Origin: a virus | Reading direction: 5' to 3' (one strand) | Virus record (IMG/VR): IMGVR_UViG_3300006751_000008 | Coordinates: 1-64,000 of that record | DNA: 64,000 nt | Made by a program: the position numbers and the translations under genes | Shown: positions 9,617-17,410 of the stretch, piece after piece | Layout: every line of letters begins with the position of its first letter | Position numbering within the stretch: the stretch's first letter is position 1 | Notes under the pieces: model-generated | Databases searched by the model: none | What the model saw: only the letters and a program-made list of their open reading frames with translations | Told to the model about the DNA's origin: nothing

Positions 9617-10791
9617 TGGACGCCTGGACTGCACGAGAACGTATTTTAGCGTTGACGCCTGTAAACGGTGTGAAGCCTGTGGACATAGGGGCCGATACAC
9701 GTATCCGGCTATGCCGGGAGCTTCGCGACTACCTCGACAAGGAGCCTGATGCTTTTATTCCGACGTGGTTGTTGGAAGAGACAGAGCACAAGATGAACCG
9801 AAAGAAGAACCACGTTGTTCTTTCTGATGCTCAAATGGAGGCTGTCCAAGACCTAGATAAGGCTCTTCTGTACGAGGATATCATCGACTTGGTAAAGGAC
9901 GCAGGCGGATGGGAAGCAGGTCCACGGGGAGGTACGCGAAGGAAACTACCTTCTGGAAAGTGGCAGTACAAACGTGGAAGTTCCGGTGGATCGGGTAAAG
10001 CAGAAAAGAAAGAAGATGGCGGTGAGGAACAGTCCTCCCACGGACAGCGATCCATGGAAGCTGTTGCGGAAGCCATGGATAAGCTACCGGACGGGTGGTC
10101 TGTCACTACAGAAGACGGAGTAAAGTTCACCAAGAAGGACGGCAAATGGTACCCCGAGGGTTCAGACGAGCCTATAGGAAGCGAGGAGTTCGTAGACAAG
10201 GAGACAGACAAGAACGGCGGGGACAAGGACAAAGCCAAGAAAGAGTTCAACGGAAGCAAGTTGAAACTAGCCCTGTGGGCATTCCTGGAAAACTTTATTC
10301 CGGGCAAGGACAAAGACTGGAAGATCCAGGTACAGGAGAGAGCAGGGCATACGGACGAGGACGAGAAGAAGGACGAGAAGAAGGACAAGAAGGGTACAGA
10401 AGAAGCGGAGAAAGCGGAAGAAGACAAAGCTGATGACTCCAAGGAAGAAGACAAAGCCGACGCCAAGGACGAGGACTCTAAGGAAAAAGACTACTACCGT
10501 TACCCTCTTGGTCGTCCAACCAAGGGATCCAAGGACAAGGACAAGAAGAAGACTGAACGGTATAAGCCGATGCGGGACAAGCTAGAGAGGCACCCCGACG
10601 CACCTAAAGGCTACGAGCCCGATCCGAAGAGTAGCAACAACGCCCATGTAGATAAGACAGGCAGAAAGTGGTATCCGCCTCCTCAGAAAAAGGAGACTGC
10701 CAAGAAGGAAAAGACGAAGAAAAGTCTTTCTTTTTCTGATGCTCTTCACGAGGCTTTTGTGCAGATGGAGGAGGCGAAGAAAAGACGATGA
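9616..10791 (+). CDS. Highly charged protein sharing motifs with the upstream SNF2 protein
   Basis: 391 residues, function not recognised. Residues 95-120 (AGGWEAGPRGGTRRKLPSGKWQYKRG) resemble the N-terminus of the upstream helicase protein, and residues about 155-180 (PDGWSVTTEDG...KKDGKWYPEG) resemble the insert inside its ATPase core. The rest is Lys/Glu/Asp-rich low-complexity sequence (about 245-300) and a C-terminal part with a second KWYPPP phrase. The start overlaps the preceding stop by 1 nt (TAATG), implying translational coupling. A virion-associated or injected protein is plausible from context only. Confidence 0.7.
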   Translation: MDAWTARERILALTPVNGVKPVDIGADTRIRLCRELRDYLDKEPDAFIPTWLLEETEHKMNRKKNHVVLSDAQMEAVQDLDKALLYEDIIDLVKDAGGWEAGPRGGTRRKLPSGKWQYKRGSSGGSGKAEKKEDGGEEQSSHGQRSMEAVAEAMDKLPDGWSVTTEDGVKFTKKDGKWYPEGSDEPIGSEEFVDKETDKNGGDKDKAKKEFNGSKLKLALWAFLENFIPGKDKDWKIQVQERAGHTDEDEKKDEKKDKKGTEEAEKAEEDKADDSKEEDKADAKDEDSKEKDYYRYPLGRPTKGSKDKDKKKTERYKPMRDKLERHPDAPKGYEPDPKSSNNAHVDKTGRKWYPPPQKKETAKKEKTKKSLSFSDALHEAFVQMEEAKKRR

Positions 10792-11066
10792 AAGTACGCA
10801 TAGAAGAAAGCAGAGAAGGCGAGTTTGCAGAGTCAACCGCGCCAGAACTTCGAGAGAAAGCGTCTATGGCGGTAGGTCAGGTTCTGACCGAGCTAGGATA
10901 CTGTGGCGACCTTTTATCTAAGGCCCTGCCTCGTGGCGGAGAGATCCAAGTGCTAGAGGAACTAACACAGATGACTGTACGCGCATACGAAAGCCGTATG
11001 GACCACCTTCGGAAAGCTATTGAGAGCAAGGTCAAAGAGGCCATAGAAGAAGGTATCGAAGACTAA
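10788..11066 (+). CDS. Small helical protein of unknown function in head module
   Basis: 92 residues, overlapping the previous gene by ATGA and the next by TAATG. The sequence is predicted mostly helical and amphipathic (ESRMDHLRKAIESKVKEAIEEGIED at the C-terminus). I recognise no family. Tight coupling to the MuF gene suggests a role in head assembly. Confidence 0.65.
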   Translation: MKVRIEESREGEFAESTAPELREKASMAVGQVLTELGYCGDLLSKALPRGGEIQVLEELTQMTVRAYESRMDHLRKAIESKVKEAIEEGIED

Positions 11067-12169
11067 TGAAAAGGCGTGTCCTACAGGCTGCGATCAAAGA
11101 GATGATTCGGGCACACCACGAGGCGTTCGTCGTGGAGCTTTTCGGACATGACAGATTGGGTATGTCTGCCGAAGAAGTACAGCGTATGTGGGACAAGGAT
11201 CTGTTTCCAGACACTAATATGCTGACTGGTGTAAAGATCTCTATTCCAGGGTTCCCCGATGAAATAAACCCTTTCGAGTACACAGCACTCGTCGCAGCAG
11301 CCACGAATAAAGCCACACAAGAGCAAAGAGAAGCGATGCGTAGCTGGGGTATCAATGAGTGGAACAAAGAGCTAGGCAAGGAGCTTGCCATAAGAGAGGG
11401 GGAGGAAGCGGCATACGCAGAAGAGAGGGCACGAAATATACCTAGACCCGAGAGCCAAGCTGTCGGAACTATCGATATGTCTCGCCCGTCTTCCGCAAGC
11501 ACAGAGCCTCCCACAACACGGTTGCCGATAGCTCCAGAAGTACAGGTTCCAGAATGGATGAGTTCTCAGGAGGAGTATTCCTATAAACAGGCTATCACCT
11601 TCGCGGGGGACTTCTGCCGAGGGCTTGGTAACAAGGTATCCGATAAAGCAGACGAATGGCTTGTAGAGTCGTGGGATGGCGAACAGATAGTAGACGAGGT
11701 GGACCCCGAAAAACGAGCAGCCATTCTCGCGATAATAAGAGAGAAAGTAGCCGACGCGATAAAGTACCACTGGGACAGCGGCCAACTGTCACGGGAGTTG
11801 GCGAATGCTACCGGGAACTGGTCTCATAACTGGGAGATGATCGCTAGAACAGAACTACAGGCTGTCTATAACGAGGGCATGGTTCTAGGAGCAATCGAGG
11901 ACTACGGCAAGGACGCCCGAATAGCAAGACTCCCAGAGACAGACGCTTGCAGACACTGCGAACGGTTGTTTTTGGATGGGGGAGGATTACGGATCTTCCC
12001 TGTACAGGAACTGATTGGTAACGGAACAAACGTAGGAAGACGCGCAGCATCTTGGGTTGCGACAATCTTTCCGGTTCACCCAAACTGTCGTTGTGATACT
12101 ATCGCTGTGCCTCCGGGATTCACAGTGACCCGAGATGGCAGACTTAGGAGAGATTCCGAGCAGTCATGA
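11066..12169 (+). CDS. MuF-like minor head protein
   Basis: 367 residues. The C-terminal third has the hallmark of the phage Mu gpF/SPP1 gp7 family: ARTELQAVYNEG at about 262-273, then DACRHCERLF and HPNCRCDTI, with paired Cys and His residues likely binding zinc. Members of this family are minor capsid components near the portal and are sometimes ejected with DNA. The N-terminal two thirds are helical and less conserved. It overlaps both neighbours by 1-4 nt, in the standard portal-MuF-protease order. Confidence 0.8.
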   Translation: MKRRVLQAAIKEMIRAHHEAFVVELFGHDRLGMSAEEVQRMWDKDLFPDTNMLTGVKISIPGFPDEINPFEYTALVAAATNKATQEQREAMRSWGINEWNKELGKELAIREGEEAAYAEERARNIPRPESQAVGTIDMSRPSSASTEPPTTRLPIAPEVQVPEWMSSQEEYSYKQAITFAGDFCRGLGNKVSDKADEWLVESWDGEQIVDEVDPEKRAAILAIIREKVADAIKYHWDSGQLSRELANATGNWSHNWEMIARTELQAVYNEGMVLGAIEDYGKDARIARLPETDACRHCERLFLDGGGLRIFPVQELIGNGTNVGRRAASWVATIFPVHPNCRCDTIAVPPGFTVTRDGRLRRDSEQS

Positions 12170-12888
12170 AAACCTTCGACTCATTTAGCGTCTGGACGCC
12201 CTTTGTGGCCTTAGAGAAGTCCACAAGTAAGCCAGAGCCTATGACCGGGCGGATTGGCGGGATTATATCCACTGAGTCCAAGGATTTCCAAGGTGAGACC
12301 ATCACGCAAGATGGCGTTGATTGGTCCTACTTCATGAAACACGGCTGGTTCAACTACGAACACCAGTCCGGTCCAGAGAATGTTCTAGGGCACCCCGAAA
12401 GAGTCACAACGCAAGGGGGACAAACCCGTGTCGAAGGAGTCCTTTATTTGGCAAAGTCCAAAGCAAAGGAAGTGTTCGAGACTGCTGTTGCTATGTCGAA
12501 GGCGGGCAATATGCGGACGTTGGGCTTTTCTGTCGAGGGACAGGTACTAGCCCGTGAGAAAAAAAGAATCTTAAAGGCGCGGGTTTTAAATGTTGCTGTG
12601 ACAGCACATCCAGTCAACCCGGACGCCCGTTTAGAGGTGCTCTCCAAGGCGTTTGGTGCGTCTGTTGGGTACCAGACCCCTGCCGGAATGGGCGGCAATA
12701 TCACGCCACTCATTCCGCAATCCCTTGAGTCGGTTCCAGCTATCGCTTCTTATGGAGTATATGCTATGAACCGCAAGAAGTTGACAACACAAGACCTAGC
12801 CCTGCTTTTGCACACTACGTTTCCGAAGTTGGGTCATGGAAAGGCGTTGTCTATAGCTGTAGAGATAGCCCGAGTCGTTGGAAGATGA
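12166..12888 (+). CDS. Prohead maturation protease
   Basis: 240 residues. The pattern of the phage prohead serine proteases (HK97/S78-type fold) is visible: TGRIGGIISTES at the start of the domain, WFNYEH with candidate catalytic H66, and LGFSVEG with candidate nucleophile S122. These enzymes cleave scaffold and capsid N-termini during head maturation, and themselves. Residues 167-188 (VGYQTPAGM followed by PLIPQSLE) match a segment near the N-terminus of the major capsid protein, suggesting a common processing or binding site. ATGA overlap with the MuF gene. Confidence 0.8.
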   Translation: MKTFDSFSVWTPFVALEKSTSKPEPMTGRIGGIISTESKDFQGETITQDGVDWSYFMKHGWFNYEHQSGPENVLGHPERVTTQGGQTRVEGVLYLAKSKAKEVFETAVAMSKAGNMRTLGFSVEGQVLAREKKRILKARVLNVAVTAHPVNPDARLEVLSKAFGASVGYQTPAGMGGNITPLIPQSLESVPAIASYGVYAMNRKKLTTQDLALLLHTTFPKLGHGKALSIAVEIARVVGR

Positions 12889-12924
12889 AGGGCCTAACCC
12901 CAAAGTTACAGAGGAGATCTTCTG

Positions 12925-13587
12925 ATGAATCAAGAGCTTTATGACCAACTGGTCAATGAAGGTATCTCTGAGGCCAAAGCCGAGCAGATCGCCAAGTCAC
13001 ACTTTTCGGGCACTCCCGAAGAGGTTGATGCGGAACGATTGACCAAGGCTCTTGAAGGCCTTCGGGAAACCATGGAAACACCCGTAGACAACAACCCACA
13101 GGTTGACTTCTCAGCACCGCCCGTTGCGGACTCTGATGATGTCATCGGTGCTATCACGAAAGGCGCAGATGCAATCTTGTTCCAAAACCGTGAGCACATC
13201 GAGCAACGTGCTTCCGCACAGGGCACCATTCTTGACCGACAAGACGCGCTTCTCAAAGGCGTTCTTGCACTAGGTGAGTCTGTTGCACGTATCGAAGAGC
13301 GTTTGGATGGTAAAATCGCCAAGGGTCTTAGCAATGTCGCTAACCAACTGGCGCAGCCTGCTGCACATCGTTCAGTACAGTCGGAACTTATCCCCACACC
13401 GGGCGATGTTTCGCGTACCCAGGACATGAGTCGTGCAGAGGTTATCTCCAAGGCTCTACACGAAATGGGCGGTACACAAGACTGGAGCCGTCGCGCTAGT
13501 CTTGGACAGGCCGTTTCTCTTCTCGAAAGTGGCGAAAATGTCGCTACTGTCGTGTCTAACTATAATATCACCACAACGGCCAGCTAA
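12925..13587 (+). CDS. Probable capsid scaffold or assembly protein
   Basis: 220 residues, largely helical and acidic at the N-terminus, with a probable coiled coil at about 85-145 (QNREHIEQRAS...ARIEERLDGKIAKGL). No family recognised. A position between maturation protease and major capsid protein, plus the coiled coil, is typical of scaffolds; this is an inference. The start has a good GAGGAG ribosome site. Confidence 0.6.
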   Translation: MNQELYDQLVNEGISEAKAEQIAKSHFSGTPEEVDAERLTKALEGLRETMETPVDNNPQVDFSAPPVADSDDVIGAITKGADAILFQNREHIEQRASAQGTILDRQDALLKGVLALGESVARIEERLDGKIAKGLSNVANQLAQPAAHRSVQSELIPTPGDVSRTQDMSRAEVISKALHEMGGTQDWSRRASLGQAVSLLESGENVATVVSNYNITTTAS

Positions 13588-13601
13588 GGAGGCTCTAAGC
13601 C

Positions 13602-15047
13602 ATGATCGACATTCCTCAGATCAACAGTATGGTGCCGGTCAGTGACCTGATGCAACTAAATGACGCTTTGCGAAAAGCGGCAAATGTTGGATATCAGACT
13701 CCTGCTGGCATGAGTTCGGGGAGCGTTTCTCCCCTTGTACCCCAATCCATCGAGGGAACGCTTGCAAGCGCGACCTATACGATGAAGGAACTGGTTCTCT
13801 GGCCAGCACTTGCCAAGCGCAATGTCGGACAGACGGTCCACGAGTTCACTCGTATCGAAGATCACGGTCTTGATTTGGACCCGTTTATCGCTGAAGGCGG
13901 TGGCGGAATTACCAATAAAAGCGTGTATTCTCGGGAGTTTGTGAAAGTCAAGTACCTTGCCGAACGTCGGGAAGTCAGCGATGTCGCGGCGATGGTAAAT
14001 CCCATCATCGGGCCATCCCCCAACGTGCTCGCAGAGGAGACCACACGCGGTACTCTCCGTCTTCTTCAGAAGCTGGAGCGTGCTTTGTTCTATGCTGACA
14101 GCAGCCTGAATGACCAACAGTTTGATGGTCTTTTCAAGCAGCTTCAGACAGGTACTCCAGGCAACTTCTTCGACTTGAAGGGTGAAGGCCTTACGGTTGA
14201 CTTCCTACAAGAGAAGTTGGGCGAGACTTACGGTGCTCCGAACTTCGGGCGCGTAGACACCATTTATGTGGAGCCTCGCGTACACCAAGACCTGATTCGT
14301 CAGACTGTTTCTTACGGTCGTCACGATCAGCTTCAGGTGTCGGATGCGTCTAGTCTTACTTTCGGAACTCGTAACCTGTCTATCATGGCTCCTTACGGTC
14401 CTGTTAGCATCAAGGCTGCTCCGTTCCTTCATAAGGCACACGCAGTACCTTCAGCGGGTTCTGGTACCTCTGATGCCCCGGCTGCTCCGACGTTGAACTC
14501 GGCGGCGCATAACGGCGGTAACTCAGATACTTCGGCTTGGGCTGCTTCGGATGTAGGCGACTACATTTGGTCGGTTGTTGCAGTAAACGACAAGGGCTTC
14601 TCTGCCCCTGCTGCTTCTAACCAACTTGGTGTATCTGCTGGACAGAAGATTGAGTTCTCAATCAATGACCATGCTGTTACAACAAAGGCCGATCCCGATC
14701 CAGCAAACGCTGTGAAGTATTACCGTATTTATCGTTCCGATAAGAACGGTGCTGCAAACACCGGAAAGTTGATCAAGGAGATTCCTGTCAACGCAGACGG
14801 TGCGACTTTTGCTGGAAATGCTGGAACGCTTGTCGCAGACTTGAATGGTGATGTTCAGAGCACATCCAATGTGTTGGCTCTGTCTCACGATCCAGGTGTT
14901 TGCGAAGTGGTACGGCTCTTGGATTTCATGCGTCGTCCGCTCGCGGAAGTTGCTACAACCAAGCCTTTCCTCTTGATGTTATTTTTGAGCCCGATTTTGA
15001 AGGTAAGTTCCAAGACTTTCGGGATAAAGAACGTAGGCATCGGTTAG
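13602..15047 (+). CDS. Major capsid protein with inserted Ig/FN3-like domain
   Basis: 481 residues. After a short N-terminal segment with VGYQTPAGM (residues 29-37) comes PLVPQSIEGTLASATYTMKELVLWPAL, typical of capsid proteins in which the downstream part starts the mature chain. The body has features expected of an HK97-like fold (RREVSDVAAM, LQKLERALFYAD). Residues about 285-430 (APAAPTLNSAA...YIWSVVAVNDKGFSAPA...KYYRIYRSDKNG) look like an inserted FN3/Ig domain that would decorate the capsid outside. The C-terminus (ALSHDPGVCEVVRLLDFMRRPLAEV) returns to the capsid core. Strong AAGGAGG ribosome site. Confidence 0.85.
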   Translation: MIDIPQINSMVPVSDLMQLNDALRKAANVGYQTPAGMSSGSVSPLVPQSIEGTLASATYTMKELVLWPALAKRNVGQTVHEFTRIEDHGLDLDPFIAEGGGGITNKSVYSREFVKVKYLAERREVSDVAAMVNPIIGPSPNVLAEETTRGTLRLLQKLERALFYADSSLNDQQFDGLFKQLQTGTPGNFFDLKGEGLTVDFLQEKLGETYGAPNFGRVDTIYVEPRVHQDLIRQTVSYGRHDQLQVSDASSLTFGTRNLSIMAPYGPVSIKAAPFLHKAHAVPSAGSGTSDAPAAPTLNSAAHNGGNSDTSAWAASDVGDYIWSVVAVNDKGFSAPAASNQLGVSAGQKIEFSINDHAVTTKADPDPANAVKYYRIYRSDKNGAANTGKLIKEIPVNADGATFAGNAGTLVADLNGDVQSTSNVLALSHDPGVCEVVRLLDFMRRPLAEVATTKPFLLMLFLSPILKVSSKTFGIKNVGIG

Positions 15048-15060
15048 CAGTCAGGCGTTT

Positions 15061-15097
15061 TTTGAGCGAGGCCGATTTCACCCCGGCCTCGCTCAAA
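15061..15097 (+). terminator. Hairpin after the major capsid gene
   Basis: A perfect 14-bp stem (15061-15074 with 15084-15097) encloses a 9-nt loop. The core is GAGCGAGGCCG and its complement. There is only a weak T-rich stretch after it (GCCTTTCT). It is probably a partial terminator that lowers transcription after the heavily needed capsid gene, or an mRNA-stabilising 3' hairpin. Confidence 0.65.
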
Positions 15098-15161
15098 GCC
15101 TTTCTAAAGTACCCAAAGTACCTATTAACTATGTGGTGATACAAACCTGGGAGAAGCGCAT

Positions 15162-15455
15162 ATGGCTTGGCACCACGATAACCTTAGAAACTGTTCATAT
15201 TGCCTCGGCAATACGATGTTTGAAGTTGATGGAAAAGGACTCATGTCCCCTCAACCTTCTAAGGAAGACGTTGTGTCCCAGTGCCAGCAACATCCCCGGA
15301 TTCTCTGGATTGAACCGGAGGCAAAGCCTGCGAAGAAAGTGCCTGCTGCCAAGGCGGTAGAGCCTGAGAAGAAGGCTGCGAAAAAACCTGCTGCAAAGAA
15401 AGCAGCTTCCAAGAAAACCCCGGCCAAGAAAGCCTCTTCTAAGAAGGCGAAATAA
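15162..15455 (+). CDS. Small protein with histone H1-like Lys/Ala/Pro tail
   Basis: 97 residues. The N-terminal half has a CSYC pair (about residues 11-14) and a further Cys and His (CQQH), perhaps a small zinc site. The C-terminal half is a run of AKK/PAAKKA/SKK units like bacterial and eukaryotic H1-type tails, which bind DNA or polyanions. Placement just after the capsid gene suggests a virion protein that contacts packaged DNA, which is inferred. A GGGAGA ribosome site precedes the ATG. Confidence 0.7.
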   Translation: MAWHHDNLRNCSYCLGNTMFEVDGKGLMSPQPSKEDVVSQCQQHPRILWIEPEAKPAKKVPAAKAVEPEKKAAKKPAAKKAASKKTPAKKASSKKAK

Positions 15456-15466
15456 GGAGCAAAACC

Positions 15467-15931
15467 ATGGCTGATCCTTTCGGAACAAATATGACAAGCA
15501 GGGCAGCGTCTATCGCAGATGTGTCGGACCCAAACTTTGCAAGCACCAAACTAGCGCAACGTGTTCGCCAGCTACGCACAGACGTAGATGCTGTAAATGC
15601 GGACGCTGCTTCGACTACGGCTGTTCTTGCGGCTCTAGCGGCTGCTGACGGCGATATTGCCGTGAACAAGCAGAAGCTGACCAATGTCAATCAGATCATC
15701 GGACGTGCTGATGCCGATCTGATTATCAATACAGGGGCTTCTGCACGGTCTGTCAAGATTCAGGGTGACGGCGTAAATCTAGTCGTAGCCAATGAGGGCA
15801 AGTTGGGTTTCTTCAATGAAACTCCAGTTGCTCAACAAGGGGATTGCGGCGTTGGCGGCAATGCCGCAGCAAACGCGGCTGCTATCGCTTTGGTCCGTAC
15901 CTGTCTCCAAAACCTCGGTCTGATGGCGTAA
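15467..15931 (+). CDS. Head fibre-like trimeric structural protein
   Basis: 154 residues. The N-terminal half is an Ala-rich helix likely to form a coiled coil (KLAQRVRQLRTDVDAVNADAAS). The C-terminal part contains GKLGFFNETPVAQQ, a motif seen near the C-terminus of phage fibre and decoration proteins, followed by a helical end. A capsid decoration or head fibre is the likeliest role. Ribosome site AAGGAG. Confidence 0.6.
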   Translation: MADPFGTNMTSRAASIADVSDPNFASTKLAQRVRQLRTDVDAVNADAASTTAVLAALAAADGDIAVNKQKLTNVNQIIGRADADLIINTGASARSVKIQGDGVNLVVANEGKLGFFNETPVAQQGDCGVGGNAAANAAAIALVRTCLQNLGLMA

Positions 15932-15949
15932 TAACGTAGGGGGTAGTTC

Positions 15950-17410
15950 ATGGCGTCGATATTCGACGAGCTAACCCCCGGCTGGCTGAAGGACCGCTTT
16001 CTTGTAGGCGTTGACCTCACACTAGATGATGGCACGGCTTACCCGGAAGCGGTCTTCACACAGGCCGTCGCTGGGGCTGTTCGATACATTGAGCACGAAC
16101 TAGGTATCGTGCTCGACCCGGTGAAGGTCACGAGCGAGAAACACGACGCCTTTGAACTCAATAGGTCGGGCTTCTGGCCGTTTCGCCTGGATATGCGTCC
16201 TGTGTGGACGGTTACGGGCTTTCGTATCAAATACGGTAGCTACGAACCTCTCTCCATACCTCTCTCTTGGATACACACGGTGTCTCCAATACATGGGCAG
16301 GTAAATCTTATTCCTTCGGAGGAATCGCTAGGAGGCTACCTGTACAGTTCCGGTATGCCGTTAATCCTCGGGGACGCTTTCCAACCCCTTATGTACGTTC
16401 CAGGCTACTTCGAGTTCGATTATACGGCAGGGTTTGCCACATTGAATGGCACAGCGACCTTTGCCGATGGGGTGGTAACAGCAACCGTTCCAGTTTCTCC
16501 GCAAGCACTCATGCCTAACTACGACGTTGAGTTGACTCTTGGGAGTCCTAATAACGGCGCAGCAGGACCAGTCGTAACCGAACGAACACGGGACAACTTC
16601 ACGATCTCGCTAACGACTCCCCCCGAAGGCGGGAGCGCGTCCGTATCTTGGTCTTTGAGCGCAGTACCGGCGGACCTGAAGCAGGTTATCGGGCTGAAAG
16701 CTGCTGCTCTTCCTTTGGATATCGCGGGCGATCTCTTGGTTGGTGCGGGAATCGCTTCCACAAGTGTAGGCGCGGATGGGCTGCATATGTCCGTCAATAC
16801 AACTTCTAGTGCAACCAACTGTCTACATGGTGATACCAAACTGCTTCTTTCTGATGGTACGACAGACACGATAAAGAGCCTAACCGAACAGCACGGAAGA
16901 GACGGGACTGTCTCCGTGAAGTGTCTTGATGCGAACGGGGCAGAGACTACGGGCACAGCTACCAACTTCCATGTGACAGGTAGCAGTGACAAGATGTACG
17001 ACATCCTCTTGTCCAACAATATGCGGGTAGTGTGTACATACAACCATCCTTTCCGAATCGCTGCTTTCAATGCGAAAGACGGCACAGTCGTCCATAACTA
17101 CTACAAGCACGCGGAAGAGCTTCAGGTAGGCGATGAACTCGCTACTGTTATGACTTCCAACGAAGGACTGCATCCCGACGATCCGCGTCGATATACGAAC
17201 ATCTATGTGAAGAAGATAGATCCCGCAATACCAGAAGACAGAGTGTACGATTGCACTGTAGCAACGCACCATAACTTTGCTCTGGATAGCGGTATTGTCG
17301 TTCACAACAGCGGATATGGTGCCCGCGTCTTGCAGTTTGAACGAGAACTAAAGGCACTGCTCCCAGCTTTGCGGGCTAAATACAAGTCTGTGAATATGGG
17401 AGTCATCTAA
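15950..17410 (+). CDS. Head-tail connector protein interrupted by a mini-intein
   Basis: 486 residues before splicing. Residues 1-290 and 454-486 form the extein; the N-terminal part (ELTPGWLKDRFLVGVDL..., AVRYIEHELGIVLDP) resembles head completion/connector adaptor proteins, and the far C-terminus (SGYGARVLQFERELKALLPALRAKYKSVNMGVI) is helical. Residues 291-453 are a Hint-domain intein, described separately. After splicing the connector would be 323 residues. The gene sits between the head-fibre-like gene and neck genes and overlaps the next gene by 1 nt. Confidence 0.8.
   Translation: MASIFDELTPGWLKDRFLVGVDLTLDDGTAYPEAVFTQAVAGAVRYIEHELGIVLDPVKVTSEKHDAFELNRSGFWPFRLDMRPVWTVTGFRIKYGSYEPLSIPLSWIHTVSPIHGQVNLIPSEESLGGYLYSSGMPLILGDAFQPLMYVPGYFEFDYTAGFATLNGTATFADGVVTATVPVSPQALMPNYDVELTLGSPNNGAAGPVVTERTRDNFTISLTTPPEGGSASVSWSLSAVPADLKQVIGLKAAALPLDIAGDLLVGAGIASTSVGADGLHMSVNTTSSATNCLHGDTKLLLSDGTTDTIKSLTEQHGRDGTVSVKCLDANGAETTGTATNFHVTGSSDKMYDILLSNNMRVVCTYNHPFRIAAFNAKDGTVVHNYYKHAEELQVGDELATVMTSNEGLHPDDPRRYTNIYVKKIDPAIPEDRVYDCTVATHHNFALDSGIVVHNSGYGARVLQFERELKALLPALRAKYKSVNMGVI
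16820..17308 (+). other. Mini-intein (Hint domain, no homing endonuclease)
   Basis: A 163-residue in-frame insert running from C291 to N453 of the connector. Splicing motifs visible: block A CLHGDTKLLLSDG starting with the catalytic Cys; block B CTYNHPF giving T363-x-x-H366; block F VYDCTVATHHNFAL; block G GIVVHN, with penultimate His and terminal Asn, followed by Ser as the +1 extein residue. No LAGLIDADG or HNH segment is present between blocks B and F, so it is a mini-intein that cannot home by itself. Confidence 0.9.

Noticed and set aside
9831-10466. Long Ser-rich open frame on the minus strand (211 codons)
   Set aside because: It is antisense to the Lys/Glu-rich part of the real gene at 9616-10791; such codon bias gives Ser/Leu-rich shadow frames and it has no ribosome site.
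16820-17308. Homing endonuclease inside the intein
   Set aside because: The space between block B and block F is too short and has no LAGLIDADG or HNH signature.
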